Below are positions 26,013 through 34,385 of a stretch of 47,076 nt of DNA, piece by piece (the first letter of the stretch is position 1; every line of letters begins with the position of its first letter). A model generated the notes under the pieces. That model made no database searches, was not told the origin of the DNA, and was given only the letters and a program-made list of their open reading frames with translations. A program made the position numbers and the translations under genes. The stretch is from Paucimonas sp. (GTDB lineage Bacteria; Pseudomonadota; Gammaproteobacteria; Pseudomonadales; Pseudomonadaceae), in contig JAIRVG010000025.1 of NCBI GenBank assembly GCA_031253995.1, forward strand, positions 1-47,076, written 5' to 3'.

Positions 26013-27028
26013 CAGTTGGCCTTGCGCAGCTTCTGGCTGGCCTCGGCCAGCACTTCGATGCCGTCCATCAGGCGTACGCCGGCGTGCATGGCGTCGGCGT
26101 CGATGATGACGATGCGGTCGTGCTTCACCGCGTCCATGTTGCGGGTGACCGGGTCGGTCTTGAGGAATTCCAGTTTCTTCTGGTAGTCGTCGGCCGGGAA
26201 GCGACGGCGGTCCATGCGGGCGATGACGATGAAGGTCGGGTTGGCCTTGGCCAGGGTTTCCCAGCCCACGCTCGGCCATTCCTCGTCGGACTCGACCACG
26301 TTGCGCATGCCCAGGCTGTTCAGCATGAAATCGGGAATGCCCTTGCGCCCGGCGACGTAGGGATCGATATCGAGGTCGGCGCTGGAGAACCAGAACAGCG
26401 CCGACTGGTCCTGGTCGCGGCGCTGGCCGGCGCCGGCGGTGACGGCCGCCAGGCGCGCCTTGAGCTGATCGACCAGGGTGGTGCCGCGGTCCTGCACGTC
26501 CATGATCTGCGCCAGTTGCTCGATGCTCTTGTACAGGCTGTCGACGCGGAAGGTTTCCAGGCGGGTGCCGTCGGCGCCGGTCAGGTTGTCCTTGCCTTCG
26601 CAGTCGGAGGGCAGCAGGTAGGCCGGGACCTTGAGTTCGGCGAACTGCTCGCGGGTGCCGACCACGCCCTGCGGGCCGACCATCCATTCGAACTGTACCG
26701 CCACCAGGCCCGGGCGCTTGCCGATCACCGCCTCGAAGCTCGGATCGTTGTCGGCCAGGCGCTCGACCTTGTCGTTCTGCGCCTTGAACTGTGGCGCCAC
26801 GTCGTTGAACCACAGCGAAGTGCCGGCCAGGCGGTCGCCCAGGCCCAGGGCGTAGAACATCTCGGTGCCGGCCTGGCCGATGGTCACGGCGCGGGCGGGG
26901 GCCTGGTCGAAGGTCAGCTTGACCCCGCAGTTCTCGATGGTCAGCGGGTAGTGGGTCGGCGCGGCGAAGGCGGTCTGACCCAGGCCGAGGCTGGCGAGCA
27001 GGACGAGGGCAAGGCGGGACGGTGGCAT
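26012..27028 (-). CDS. ABC importer substrate-binding protein (BtuF/FecB type)
   Basis: A 338-residue periplasmic binding protein. The signal peptide is [18 protein letters not shown] then TAFA. The mature chain has the two-lobed class III fold: [20 protein letters not shown] ... [19 protein letters not shown] ... [15 protein letters not shown]. The ATG at 27028 has a GGAGA site 9 bases upstream; a longer frame starting at 27157 would add residues that do not resemble a signal peptide. The gene follows the cobalamin riboswitch by about 150 bases. An Fe-siderophore or haem substrate cannot be excluded from the protein alone; the riboswitch favours a corrinoid. Confidence 0.88.
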   Translation of the reverse strand: MPPSRLALVLLASLGLGQTAFAAPTHYPLTIENCGVKLTFDQAPARAVTIGQAGTEMFYALGLGDRLAGTSLWFNDVAPQFKAQNDKVERLADNDPSFEAVIGKRPGLVAVQFEWMVGPQGVVGTREQFAELKVPAYLLPSDCEGKDNLTGADGTRLETFRVDSLYKSIEQLAQIMDVQDRGTTLVDQLKARLAAVTAGAGQRRDQDQSALFWFSSADLDIDPYVAGRKGIPDFMLNSLGMRNVVESDEEWPSVGWETLAKANPTFIVIARMDRRRFPADDYQKKLEFLKTDPVTRNMDAVKHDRIVIIDADAMHAGVRLMDGIEVLAEASQKLRKAN

Positions 27029-27179
27029 GCGGATGCGATCTCCATTCGAACGAGTGCGGTGGTCAGGCGGCACAGGTCTGGAAAACACATCCCGGAAAGA
27101 CAGCGGCGCCGGCCACGCAGGTGCTGCGGCCGGAAACAGGATGCCCTTCCCGGACACCCCGCCGGTGGGTTTGACGATA

Positions 27180-27355
27180 CGGTGCCGGCAGGTCTCCTGA
27201 CTTGCGCGTCATCGCCGGCTCCGGCCTTCCCGGGTGTGTGGCCCAGTGGCATGTGCGGAGCAGGCTCGGCGCCTACAGTTGCGGGGGCAGTTCCGTTTTC
27301 GCGGGCCTGGGCACGCGGGTGGATTCCCTGTTTGGTTCCTTTCGGAAACCGGCGG
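27180..27355 (-). promoter_or_regulatory. Cobalamin (B12) riboswitch
   Basis: On the minus strand all the hallmark pieces occur in order: AACAGGGAAT (27323-27333), CCCGCAACTGTAGG (27272-27286), GGGAAGGCCGG (27221-27232), and the B12 box AAGTCAGGAGACCTGCC (27187-27203). This is the standard cobalamin riboswitch layout. It lies 5' of the binding-protein/permease/ATPase/pseudoazurin operon and predicts lower expression when cobalamin is plentiful. The expression platform in the 150 bases before the ATG was not resolved. Confidence 0.93.
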
Positions 27356-27439
27356 GGCGGGATGGTACGGGATAGAGCTGCGCAGGGCCAGCAATTGCGC
27401 CACAGTGTGGCGCGTCGACCATGGATTCCCTGGTCAACA

Positions 27440-27465
27440 CAAACCCGTCCCTGCTAAATCAAGGT
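27440..27465 (-). repeat. Solo fragment of the composite-REPIN head
   Basis: On the minus strand TTGATTTAGCAGGGACGGGT matches the head seen at 37180 and 46860. Only about 20-25 bases are kept and no REP arm follows. It lies between the riboswitch and the LysR gene end. Confidence 0.6.
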
Positions 27466-27466
27466 C

Positions 27467-28330
27467 TCAGGACACCGCTGCGGTCTTCAGGGTCTTGATC
27501 AGCAGCCCATGCAGCTGGTCCACCGGCTTCGAGCCCTGGGACGCACGGCTGCGGTACACCGCCACCTCCATCGGCTCCAGCGGCCCCAGGCCGTGCTCGG
27601 CGCCGAGGATGTCGAGGTGCTCCGGGGCACTGCAGCGGGTCAGCACCGCCACCGCCAGGCCGCTTTCCACCGCGGCGATCTGCCCGGCCAGGCTTGAACT
27701 GTTGTACACCACCCGGTAGTCGCGCCCTTGCAGGGCCAGCGAGTGGATGGCGCAGCGCCGTGCCAGGCTGGTGCTTTCGTAAGTGGCGATGGGCAACGGG
27801 TCGCGGCGCCAGACATCGAATTGCGGCGAGCCCACCCACACCATCGGCTCACGAAACAGCAGGGTGCCGCGCCGCGAATGGTCGCGGGACACCAGGGCCA
27901 GGTCGAGGTCGCCTTGCTCGATCCGCGGGATCAGCGAGGTGGACTGTTCGCAGTCCAGCTCGATCTCCACCGCGCCATAGCGCAGGGCGAAGCGCTTGAG
28001 CACCGGGGTGAGGTAGCGCGCGGCGTAGTCGTCCGGCACGCCGAGGCGGATGCGGCCGGTGAGTTCGTCGCCATGGAAGGCGTTCTGCGCATCGCCGTGC
28101 AGGTCGAGGATGCGCCGGGCATAACCCAGCAGCACCTGGCCGTCCGGGGTGAGGTGCTGCTGGCGAGCATCGCGCACCAGCAACTGGCGGCCCACCGCCG
28201 CCTCCAGCTTTTTCAACTGCATGCTCACCGCCGACTGCGAGCGGTGCACCTCGGGGGCGGCCGCGGACAGCGAGCCGGTATCCACCACGGCGACGAAACA
28301 CTTGAGCCAGTCGATTTGCAGGTCCTGCAT
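27467..28330 (-). CDS. LysR family transcriptional regulator
   Basis: A 287-residue LysR regulator. The N-terminus MQDLQIDWLKCFVAVVDTGS leads to the helix-turn-helix around VHRSQSAVSMQLKKLEAAVG, then the ligand domain. Two starts are possible: the ATG at 28330 or a GTG two codons earlier (28336); the AAGGA site suits either. It is divergent from azlCD across a 150-base gap and is the likely regulator of that branched-chain amino-acid exporter. Confidence 0.86.
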   Translation of the reverse strand: MQDLQIDWLKCFVAVVDTGSLSAAAPEVHRSQSAVSMQLKKLEAAVGRQLLVRDARQQHLTPDGQVLLGYARRILDLHGDAQNAFHGDELTGRIRLGVPDDYAARYLTPVLKRFALRYGAVEIELDCEQSTSLIPRIEQGDLDLALVSRDHSRRGTLLFREPMVWVGSPQFDVWRRDPLPIATYESTSLARRCAIHSLALQGRDYRVVYNSSSLAGQIAAVESGLAVAVLTRCSAPEHLDILGAEHGLGPLEPMEVAVYRSRASQGSKPVDQLHGLLIKTLKTAAVS

Positions 28331-28484
28331 GGGCACGCGTTCCTTGGTATTCGATTAACAAATAGGGTGGATGAAGAATATGCGCTTTTCGCAAAGACGT
28401 GTCTGCCGGATAGTGGCGGGCGTCCGAAAGCGTTGCCAGAAGAACAGCGGTCCGCCGGACGGATCGCGGATGAGGAGGTTTGTC

Positions 28485-29204
28485 GTGTTATCGGTTGCCA
28501 AGGGCTCCACGGAGCTGGGCTACAACGAGGTATGGGACGGGTTCCGGCAGTTGCTGCCGATCTCGATGTTCGTGGTGGTGTTCGGTCTGGCCTTCGGCCT
28601 GGCGGCGGCCCAGGTCGGGCTGGATTCGCCCACCATCATGTGGATGAGCACCCTGGTGTTCGCCGGTGCGTCGCAGTTCGCCGCGCTGGACCTGTGGGGC
28701 GCGCAGGTGCCGCTGGTGCCGTTGATCGTCACCGTGTTCGCCATCAATGCCCGCCACCTGCTGATGGGCGCCACGCTCTACCCGTGGCTGCGGGAGCTGC
28801 CGGTGGCGCGGCGCTACGGGATCATGCTGGTGGTCTCCGACGCCAACTGGGCGATGGCGATGCAGGCGCTGTCCGCCGGCAAGCCGGGGCTGGGCATTCT
28901 CTTCGGTGGCGGCCTGGCGCTGTGGTCGACCTGGATCCTCGGCACCTGGCTCGGCCTGTATTTCGGCAACCTGGTCAGCGACCCGGTGAGCTGGGGCCTG
29001 GACATGGTCATGGGCTGCTTCCTGCTGTCCATGGTGGTGGGCGGCAAGAAGGACCTGCGCATGCTGCTGATCTGGGGCGTCGCCGCCGGCTCGGCGTTGC
29101 TGGCGTACCGGTTCCTGCCGGAGAACAGTCATGTGGTGGTCGGTGCCCTGGCCGGTGGCATCGTTGGTGCGGTGTGGATGGAGAAGAGCAAAGATGAGCA
29201 TTGA
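28485..29204 (+). CDS. azlC: AzlC family branched-chain amino-acid exporter, large subunit
   Basis: A 239-residue membrane protein (about 6-7 helices) of the AzlC family, which with AzlD exports branched-chain or related amino acids. Typical sequence: FGLAFGLAAAQVGLDSP ... FAGASQFAALDLWG ... FAINARHLLMGATLYPWL. A GTG at 28485 was chosen because GAGGAGG lies 6 bases upstream; the ATG at 28470 lies ahead of that ribosome site and has none of its own. The stop overlaps the AzlD gene by 11 bases. Likely regulated by the divergent LysR. Confidence 0.87.
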   Translation: MLSVAKGSTELGYNEVWDGFRQLLPISMFVVVFGLAFGLAAAQVGLDSPTIMWMSTLVFAGASQFAALDLWGAQVPLVPLIVTVFAINARHLLMGATLYPWLRELPVARRYGIMLVVSDANWAMAMQALSAGKPGLGILFGGGLALWSTWILGTWLGLYFGNLVSDPVSWGLDMVMGCFLLSMVVGGKKDLRMLLIWGVAAGSALLAYRFLPENSHVVVGALAGGIVGAVWMEKSKDEH

Positions 29205-29502
29205 AACCACGGGCTACGGCCCGTTGATCCTGGTCCTGATCATGGCCGTGGTAACCCTGGCGACGCGCTGGGGCGGGGTGTTCGTGATGTCCTTCGTGCC
29301 GATCAACTACCGCGTGCAGCAGTTCATCGGGGCGATGTCCGGCTCGGTGCTGGTGGCGGTGCTGACGCCGCTGGCGATCAGCGGCGACAACGGCGCGCGG
29401 GTGGCGCTGGCCAGTACGGCGGTGGTGATGTTGCTGGTGAAGAAACCGTTGCCGGCGATTGCCGCCGGGATCGTCGCGGCAGCCGTATTCCGCCATTTCT
29501 GA
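29194..29502 (+). CDS. azlD: AzlD family small subunit
   Basis: A 102-residue membrane protein with three to four helices, the AzlD partner of AzlC. The ATG (MSIETTGYGPLILVLIMAVV) lies inside the end of azlC, so the pair is co-translated. Typical features are TLATRWGGVF and a closing LLVKKPLPAIAAGIVAAA. Confidence 0.86.
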   Translation: MSIETTGYGPLILVLIMAVVTLATRWGGVFVMSFVPINYRVQQFIGAMSGSVLVAVLTPLAISGDNGARVALASTAVVMLLVKKPLPAIAAGIVAAAVFRHF

Positions 29503-29689
29503 ATACCTGCCGCCTGCCCCCACGCGCCCTCCGTCAGAACGGCTATTCTTCAGCAACGCGAGGCCGTCCGCCTGTTCCCCAGGCCCGGCGCAGTCCGTAT
29601 CCGATGTCATCAGCCTTTCGAATGGCCAGAGTGCGTGCGGAAATCATAGCGGGATGCTCCGGCCTACAAGAACAAGACGGAGAACATTC

Positions 29690-31369
29690 ATGGCGGCAGT
29701 CAGCGGTACCTCATCCCCGGGCAGCGCGTCCGGCAAGAACATCACCCGTGACGAGCGCAAGGTGATCTTCGCCTCGTCACTCGGCACGGTCTTCGAGTGG
29801 TATGACTTCTACCTGTACGGGTCGCTGGCGGCGATCATCGCCAAGCACTTCTTCGCCGGGGTCAATGAAACCACCGCCTTCATCTTCGCCTTGCTGGCCT
29901 TCGCCGCCGGCTTCGCGGTGCGGCCGTTCGGCGCCATCGTGTTCGGCCGCCTGGGCGACATGATCGGGCGCAAGCACACCTTCCTCATCACCATCATCAT
30001 CATGGGCGTGTCCACCGCCGTGGTGGGCATCCTGCCCAGCTACGCGAGCATCGGCGTGGCGGCGCCGATCATCCTCATCACGCTGCGCCTGCTGCAGGGC
30101 CTGGCCCTCGGCGGCGAATACGGCGGCGCGGCGACCTATGTGGCGGAACATGCGCCCCCCGGCAAGCGCGGCTTCTTCACCTCATGGATCCAGACCACCG
30201 CGACCCTCGGCCTGTTCCTCTCCCTGCTGGTGATCCTCGCCTGCCGCACTGCCCTGGGCACCGAGGCCTTCGAGGCCTGGGGCTGGCGGATTCCGTTCCT
30301 GCTGTCGATCCTGCTGCTGATCGTGTCGGTGTACATCCGCATGCAGTTGCACGAGTCGCCGGTGTTCACCCGCATGAAGGAGGAGGGCAAGGCGTCCAAG
30401 GCGCCGCTGACCGAGTCCTTCGCCCGCTGGGACAACCTCAAGGTGGTGATCATGGCCCTGCTCGGCGGCACCGCCGGCCAGGCGGTGGTGTGGTACACCG
30501 GGCAGTTCTACGCGCTGTTCTTCCTGTTGCAGACGCTGAAGATCGACCCTCAGACCGCCAACCTGCTGATCGCCGGTTCGCTGCTGATCGGCACGCCGTT
30601 CTTCATCTTCTTCGGCAGCCTGTCCGACCGCATCGGGCGCAAGAAGATCATCATGGCTGGCTGCATCCTCGCCGCGCTGACCTACTTCCCGATCTTCAAG
30701 GGCCTTACCGAGTTCGGCAACCCGGACATCTACACCGCCCAGCAGCAGAACCCGGTGACGGTGATCGCTGATCCTGCGCAGTGCTCGTTCCAGTTCGACC
30801 CGGTGGGCAAGGCGCGCTTCACCAGCTCCTGCGACGTGGCCAAGAGCCTGCTGGCGAAGAAGGCGATTCCCTATGAGAACGAGGTGGGCGAGCCGGGCGC
30901 GGTGGCCCAGGTGCGCATCGGCAACAGCATGCTGCCGAGCTTCGACGGCAGCAGCCTGCCAGCGGCGGAGTTCAAGGCGGCCAACGACAGTTTCACCGCC
31001 ACCCTGGGCGGAGCGCTGAAGAACGCCGGCTACCCGGAAAAGGCCGACCCGGCGAAGACCAACTACCCGATGGTGCTGTTGCTCCTGACCATCCTGGTGA
31101 TCTACGTGACCATGGTCTACGGGCCGATCGCGGCCTGGCTGGTGGAGCTGTTCCCGGCGCGGATCCGCTATACCTCGATGTCGCTGCCGTATCACATCGG
31201 TAACGGCTGGTTCGGTGGTTTCCTGCCGACCGTGGCCTTTGCCATGGTGGCGGCCACCGGGGATATCTACTACGGGTTGTGGTACCCGATCGTGATCGCG
31301 GTGATGACGGCGGTGCTCGGGATCTTCTTCATGCCGGAGACCAAGGACCGGGACATTACCCATAGCTGA
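29690..31369 (+). CDS. MHS-family MFS transporter with a large extracytoplasmic insert
   Basis: A 559-residue transporter of the metabolite:H+ symporter group (ShiA/ProP-like). Early motifs are GTVFEWYDFYLYGSLAAII and GRLGDMIGRKHTF; RLLQGLALGGEYGGA follows. It is about 100 residues longer than the usual 440-460: residues about 345-460 form a soluble insert with two Cys (CSFQFDPVGKARFTSSC) before the last helices. This long form is known in pseudomonads. GACGGAGAA precedes the ATG. The substrate (a carboxylate, betaine or similar) cannot be read. A REP palindrome with a T-run follows the stop. Confidence 0.87.
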   Translation: MAAVSGTSSPGSASGKNITRDERKVIFASSLGTVFEWYDFYLYGSLAAIIAKHFFAGVNETTAFIFALLAFAAGFAVRPFGAIVFGRLGDMIGRKHTFLITIIIMGVSTAVVGILPSYASIGVAAPIILITLRLLQGLALGGEYGGAATYVAEHAPPGKRGFFTSWIQTTATLGLFLSLLVILACRTALGTEAFEAWGWRIPFLLSILLLIVSVYIRMQLHESPVFTRMKEEGKASKAPLTESFARWDNLKVVIMALLGGTAGQAVVWYTGQFYALFFLLQTLKIDPQTANLLIAGSLLIGTPFFIFFGSLSDRIGRKKIIMAGCILAALTYFPIFKGLTEFGNPDIYTAQQQNPVTVIADPAQCSFQFDPVGKARFTSSCDVAKSLLAKKAIPYENEVGEPGAVAQVRIGNSMLPSFDGSSLPAAEFKAANDSFTATLGGALKNAGYPEKADPAKTNYPMVLLLLTILVIYVTMVYGPIAAWLVELFPARIRYTSMSLPYHIGNGWFGGFLPTVAFAMVAATGDIYYGLWYPIVIAVMTAVLGIFFMPETKDRDITHS

Positions 31370-31386
31370 AGGCTGACGCATAACCC

Positions 31387-31420
31387 TGTGGGAGCGGGCG
31401 AGCCCGCTCCCACAAGTTTT
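31387..31420 (+). terminator. REP palindrome acting as a terminator
   Basis: TGTGGGAGCGGGC and GCCCGCTCCCACA form a 13-bp perfect stem (2-base loop), followed by AAGTTTTTA. It lies 18 bases after the MHS transporter stop and before the convergent Fsr-type gene end. It is a canonical REP of the GTGGGAGCGGG class and, with the T-run, a likely terminator for the upstream gene. Confidence 0.8.
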
Positions 31421-31443
31421 TACAGCTGTCGAGACCGGTTGCC

Positions 31444-32664
31444 TCAGACCCCTTTGGTCGAAGGCAGCAGGATCGTCAGGATCCCCAGCAACGGCAGGTA
31501 CGAGCACAGGGTGTACACCTCGGTGATCCCGTGCAGGTCCGCCAGATGGCCGAGCAGTGCCGCGCCAATCCCGCCGAAACCGAACATCAGGCCGAAGAAG
31601 ATCCCGGCGATCATCCCCACGTTGCCCGGCACCAGCTCCTGGGCGTAGACCACGATGGCCGAGAACGCCGAAGCCATGATGAAGCCGATGATCACGCTGA
31701 GCACGCTGGTCCAGAACAGGTCGGTGTAGGGCAGGGCCAGGGTGAACGGCGCCGCGCCCAGGATCGAGAACCAGATCACCGCCTTGCGCCCGATACGGTC
31801 ACCGATCGGCCCGCCGAAGAAGGTGCCGGCCGCCACCGCGCCGAGGAACAGGAACAGGTACAGCTGCGAACTGGCCACCGACAGGTCGAACTTCTCGATC
31901 AGGTAGAAGGTGAAGTAGCTGGTGAAGCTGGTCATGTAGAAGTACTTGGAGAACACCAGCAGGGCCAGGATCACCAGGGCGAAGGTCACCCGGCGTTTCG
32001 ACAGGCCGTGGGTAGCCTTGGTCCCCTGCTTGAGCTTGAACAGGCTCAGGTGGTTGCTGTACCAGCGGCTCAGCTTGTACAGCACGAACATCGAGAACAG
32101 CGCCACCAGCCCGAACCAGGCGGTATGGCCCTGGCCGTAGGGAATGATGATCGCCGCCGCCAGCAGCGGACCGAACGCCGAGCCGGCATTGCCGCCAACC
32201 TGGAAGGTCGACTGCGCCAGGCCGAAGCGCCCGCCCGAGGCCAGGCGGGCGATGCGCGAGGCTTCCGGGTGGAAGGTCGACGAGCCGATGCCCACCAGCG
32301 CCGAGGCCAGCAGGATGGAACCGAAGCTGCCGACGAAGGCCAGCAGGACGATGCCGATCAGCGTGCAGATCGAGCCCACCGGCAGCAGCCAGGGCTTGGG
32401 ATGGCGGTCGGTGTGGTAGCCGACCCAGGGCTGCAGCAGCGAAGCGGTGAGCTGGAAGGTCAGGGTGATCAGGCCGATCTGGGTGAAGGTCAGGCCGTAG
32501 CTGGCCTTGAGGATCGGGTAGATCGATGGCAGCACCGCCTGGATCAGGTCGTTGACCAGGTGGGCGAGGGCGCAGCCGGCGATCACCTGCATCACCAGCG
32601 GGCTGCTGTTGCTGGGGCTGGCGGAGGCGGAAACGGGTGAAGCGGTCGTACTACTGGCAGACAT
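31444..32664 (-). CDS. Fsr-type MFS transporter (fosmidomycin-resistance family)
   Basis: A 406-residue transporter of the Fsr branch. Typical stretches: GCALAHLVNDLIQAVLPSIY, LTFQLTASLLQPWVGYHTDR and GSSTFHPEASRIARL, with about 12 helices. Members export drugs such as fosmidomycin or unknown metabolites. A Ser/Ala-rich, low-complexity N-terminus (MSASSTTASPVSASASPSNS) precedes the first helix. GGAAGG lies before the ATG. Divergent from an AraC regulator (146-base gap), which is a likely controller. Confidence 0.88.
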   Translation of the reverse strand: MSASSTTASPVSASASPSNSSPLVMQVIAGCALAHLVNDLIQAVLPSIYPILKASYGLTFTQIGLITLTFQLTASLLQPWVGYHTDRHPKPWLLPVGSICTLIGIVLLAFVGSFGSILLASALVGIGSSTFHPEASRIARLASGGRFGLAQSTFQVGGNAGSAFGPLLAAAIIIPYGQGHTAWFGLVALFSMFVLYKLSRWYSNHLSLFKLKQGTKATHGLSKRRVTFALVILALLVFSKYFYMTSFTSYFTFYLIEKFDLSVASSQLYLFLFLGAVAAGTFFGGPIGDRIGRKAVIWFSILGAAPFTLALPYTDLFWTSVLSVIIGFIMASAFSAIVVYAQELVPGNVGMIAGIFFGLMFGFGGIGAALLGHLADLHGITEVYTLCSYLPLLGILTILLPSTKGV

Positions 32665-32810
32665 GCTGGACCTTCCGGAGAGTCACGCGGCACACAAGAG
32701 GGAAAATGTGCTCACAGGGGTTCAGGGTTATGGATTCGCTGCTTATGCTAGGGGCCGACTGATCGCCTGTCTCGCGCGATTGGGACAATGACTGTCGAGA
32801 AACGGGCAAG

Positions 32811-33584
32811 ATGATCAAACCTCTGGACGAATTCCTCCGCGCCATCGACCTGGCCGAGTGGCGGCTCAGCAGCAGTGCCACCGATTACCCGGAAAACTGG
32901 AGCATCCCGCCGCACTCCCATGGCAAGCACCAGCTGATCTACGCCATCGAAGGGGTGATGGTGGTGAATTCGGCGCTGGAGCAGTGGACGGTACCGCCCA
33001 GCCGCGGGATCTGGATGCCCAAGGGCCAGGTGCATTCGATCCGCTGCGTTGGCGCGGTGAAGATGCGCAGCGTGTTCATCGAACCCGACGACCAGCTCGA
33101 ACTGCCCGTGCACACCTGTGCGGTGAGCGTCTCGCCGCTGCTCAGCGAGCTGATCAAGGTGTCCGTGGACATCCGCCATCCCCACGCTGCGGACTCCCGG
33201 GATGCGCGGGTGCTGCGGCTGATCCTCGACGAGCTGGAAGTCCTGCCGACGCTGCCCTTGAACCTGCCGCAACCTACCGAGCCCAGGCTGTGCAGGATCT
33301 GTGCGGCGCTGCAGCGCGACCCCGGTGACAACGCCACCCTGGCCGACTGGAGCCTGCGCCTGAGCCTGGACGAGAAGACCATCCAGCGCCTGTTCCGCCG
33401 CGACACCGGCATGACCTTCGGCCAGTGGCGCCAGCAGGCGCGCTTGCTGGCGGCGCTGGAGCGGATCGCGCTGGGGGAGAAGATCATCGAGGTGGCGGGG
33501 GCGCTGGGTTATGACAGTCCCAGTGCGTTCAGTGCCATGTTCAGGAAGCATTTCGGGCGTACGCCGAGCCAGTTCTTTCGCTGA
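32811..33584 (+). CDS. AraC family regulator with N-terminal cupin
   Basis: A 257-residue AraC-type regulator of the NimR group. The N-terminal cupin includes IPPHSHGKHQLIYAIEGVMV and RGIWMPKGQVHSIR; the C-terminal pair of helix-turn-helices has TLADWSLRLSLDEKTIQRLF and EVAGALGYDSPSAFSAMF, ending RKHFGRTPSQFFR. NimR-type regulators sit beside MFS drug exporters, as this one does beside the Fsr-type gene. The ribosome site is weak. Confidence 0.86.
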   Translation: MIKPLDEFLRAIDLAEWRLSSSATDYPENWSIPPHSHGKHQLIYAIEGVMVVNSALEQWTVPPSRGIWMPKGQVHSIRCVGAVKMRSVFIEPDDQLELPVHTCAVSVSPLLSELIKVSVDIRHPHAADSRDARVLRLILDELEVLPTLPLNLPQPTEPRLCRICAALQRDPGDNATLADWSLRLSLDEKTIQRLFRRDTGMTFGQWRQQARLLAALERIALGEKIIEVAGALGYDSPSAFSAMFRKHFGRTPSQFFR

Positions 33585-33693
33585 TTTTTCTGCGACGCAA
33601 CGTAAATGTCCTTTTGCCATCATTGGCGACTCTCTAGAATCCGCGCTCGAACTCCCTCCGTGGAGACGTCGTGAATCATTCAAGGAAGTTGTC

Positions 33694-34326
33694 ATGCATA
33701 TTGGAAAAGCCCTGGGCCTGTCTCTTGCTCTGACGCTGGGCGGTTGCGCCAGCTTCACCTCGGATCAGGTGGCCCCGGTCAATCTGCCTTCGATGGCCAG
33801 TTATTCGAACAAACCGAACGTCTATGTCGATTTCGATTTCTACCAGGGCGAGCCCAATGGCTCGTCGGTGGAAATGCCTCAGGCACGCGACATGCTCCGG
33901 CCCAACTTGCAGAAGACCCTGAACGACTCCGGTCTGTTTGGCCGTGTCACCCTGGACGAGTTCCAGAAGCAGCCGGGTGACTACACGCTGCGCCTGAAGG
34001 TCTACAACCACGGCGCCAACGGCGGCCAGATGGTCCTGGCGTTCATCAGCGGCTTCAGCATGATGGTGATTCCGGCGGTGGCGACGGACCAGTACACCAT
34101 GACCCTGGAGACCATGGACGAGCAGGGTGCGTCGCTGAAGACCGCCAGCAACCACGACGAGATCAACACCTGGATGGGCATCTGGTTCATCCCGATGATG
34201 GGCAAGACCCCGAACTCGGCGGTCAACGACACCTTCACCCGTCAGGTCAACGCCCTGCTCAAGCAGATGGTGGAAAGCCAGCAACTGAAGTACTCGGCGC
34301 TGGAACACCGCACGCCTCGGGCGTAA
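33694..34326 (+). CDS. Lipoprotein of unknown function
   Basis: A 210-residue lipoprotein. The signal MHIGKALGLSLALTLGGC ends in a lipobox (LGGC, Cys18), so it is acylated and membrane-anchored. The mature part is soluble, with a pair of hydrophobic segments (MVLAFISGFSMMVIPAVATD) and a C-terminal helix. AAGGAAG precedes the ATG. It is convergent with a second lipoprotein gene across a shared terminator; the two proteins have similar layout (lipobox, long beta-rich core, hydrophobic patch) and could be distant relatives. No family is recognised with confidence. Confidence 0.78.
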   Translation: MHIGKALGLSLALTLGGCASFTSDQVAPVNLPSMASYSNKPNVYVDFDFYQGEPNGSSVEMPQARDMLRPNLQKTLNDSGLFGRVTLDEFQKQPGDYTLRLKVYNHGANGGQMVLAFISGFSMMVIPAVATDQYTMTLETMDEQGASLKTASNHDEINTWMGIWFIPMMGKTPNSAVNDTFTRQVNALLKQMVESQQLKYSALEHRTPRA

Positions 34327-34330
34327 CGAA

Positions 34331-34381
34331 AAACAGCCGCGAACGCGGCTAAAAAGGGCCGCGAAATGCGGCCCTTTTTTT
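34331..34381. terminator. Bidirectional intrinsic terminator
   Basis: Two hairpins lie in tandem: AGCCGCG/CGCGGCT (34335-34350) and AGGGCCGC/GCGGCCCT (34355-34375). The second is followed by a T-run on the plus strand and, read from the other side, by TTTTT on the minus strand. This gives intrinsic termination for both convergent lipoprotein genes. Confidence 0.9.
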
Positions 34382-34385
34382 GTGC

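Noticed and set aside
27029..27157. Upstream start for the riboswitch-controlled binding protein
   Set aside because: The added 43 residues do not look like a signal peptide, and the shorter start has both a good ribosome site and a clear signal sequence.
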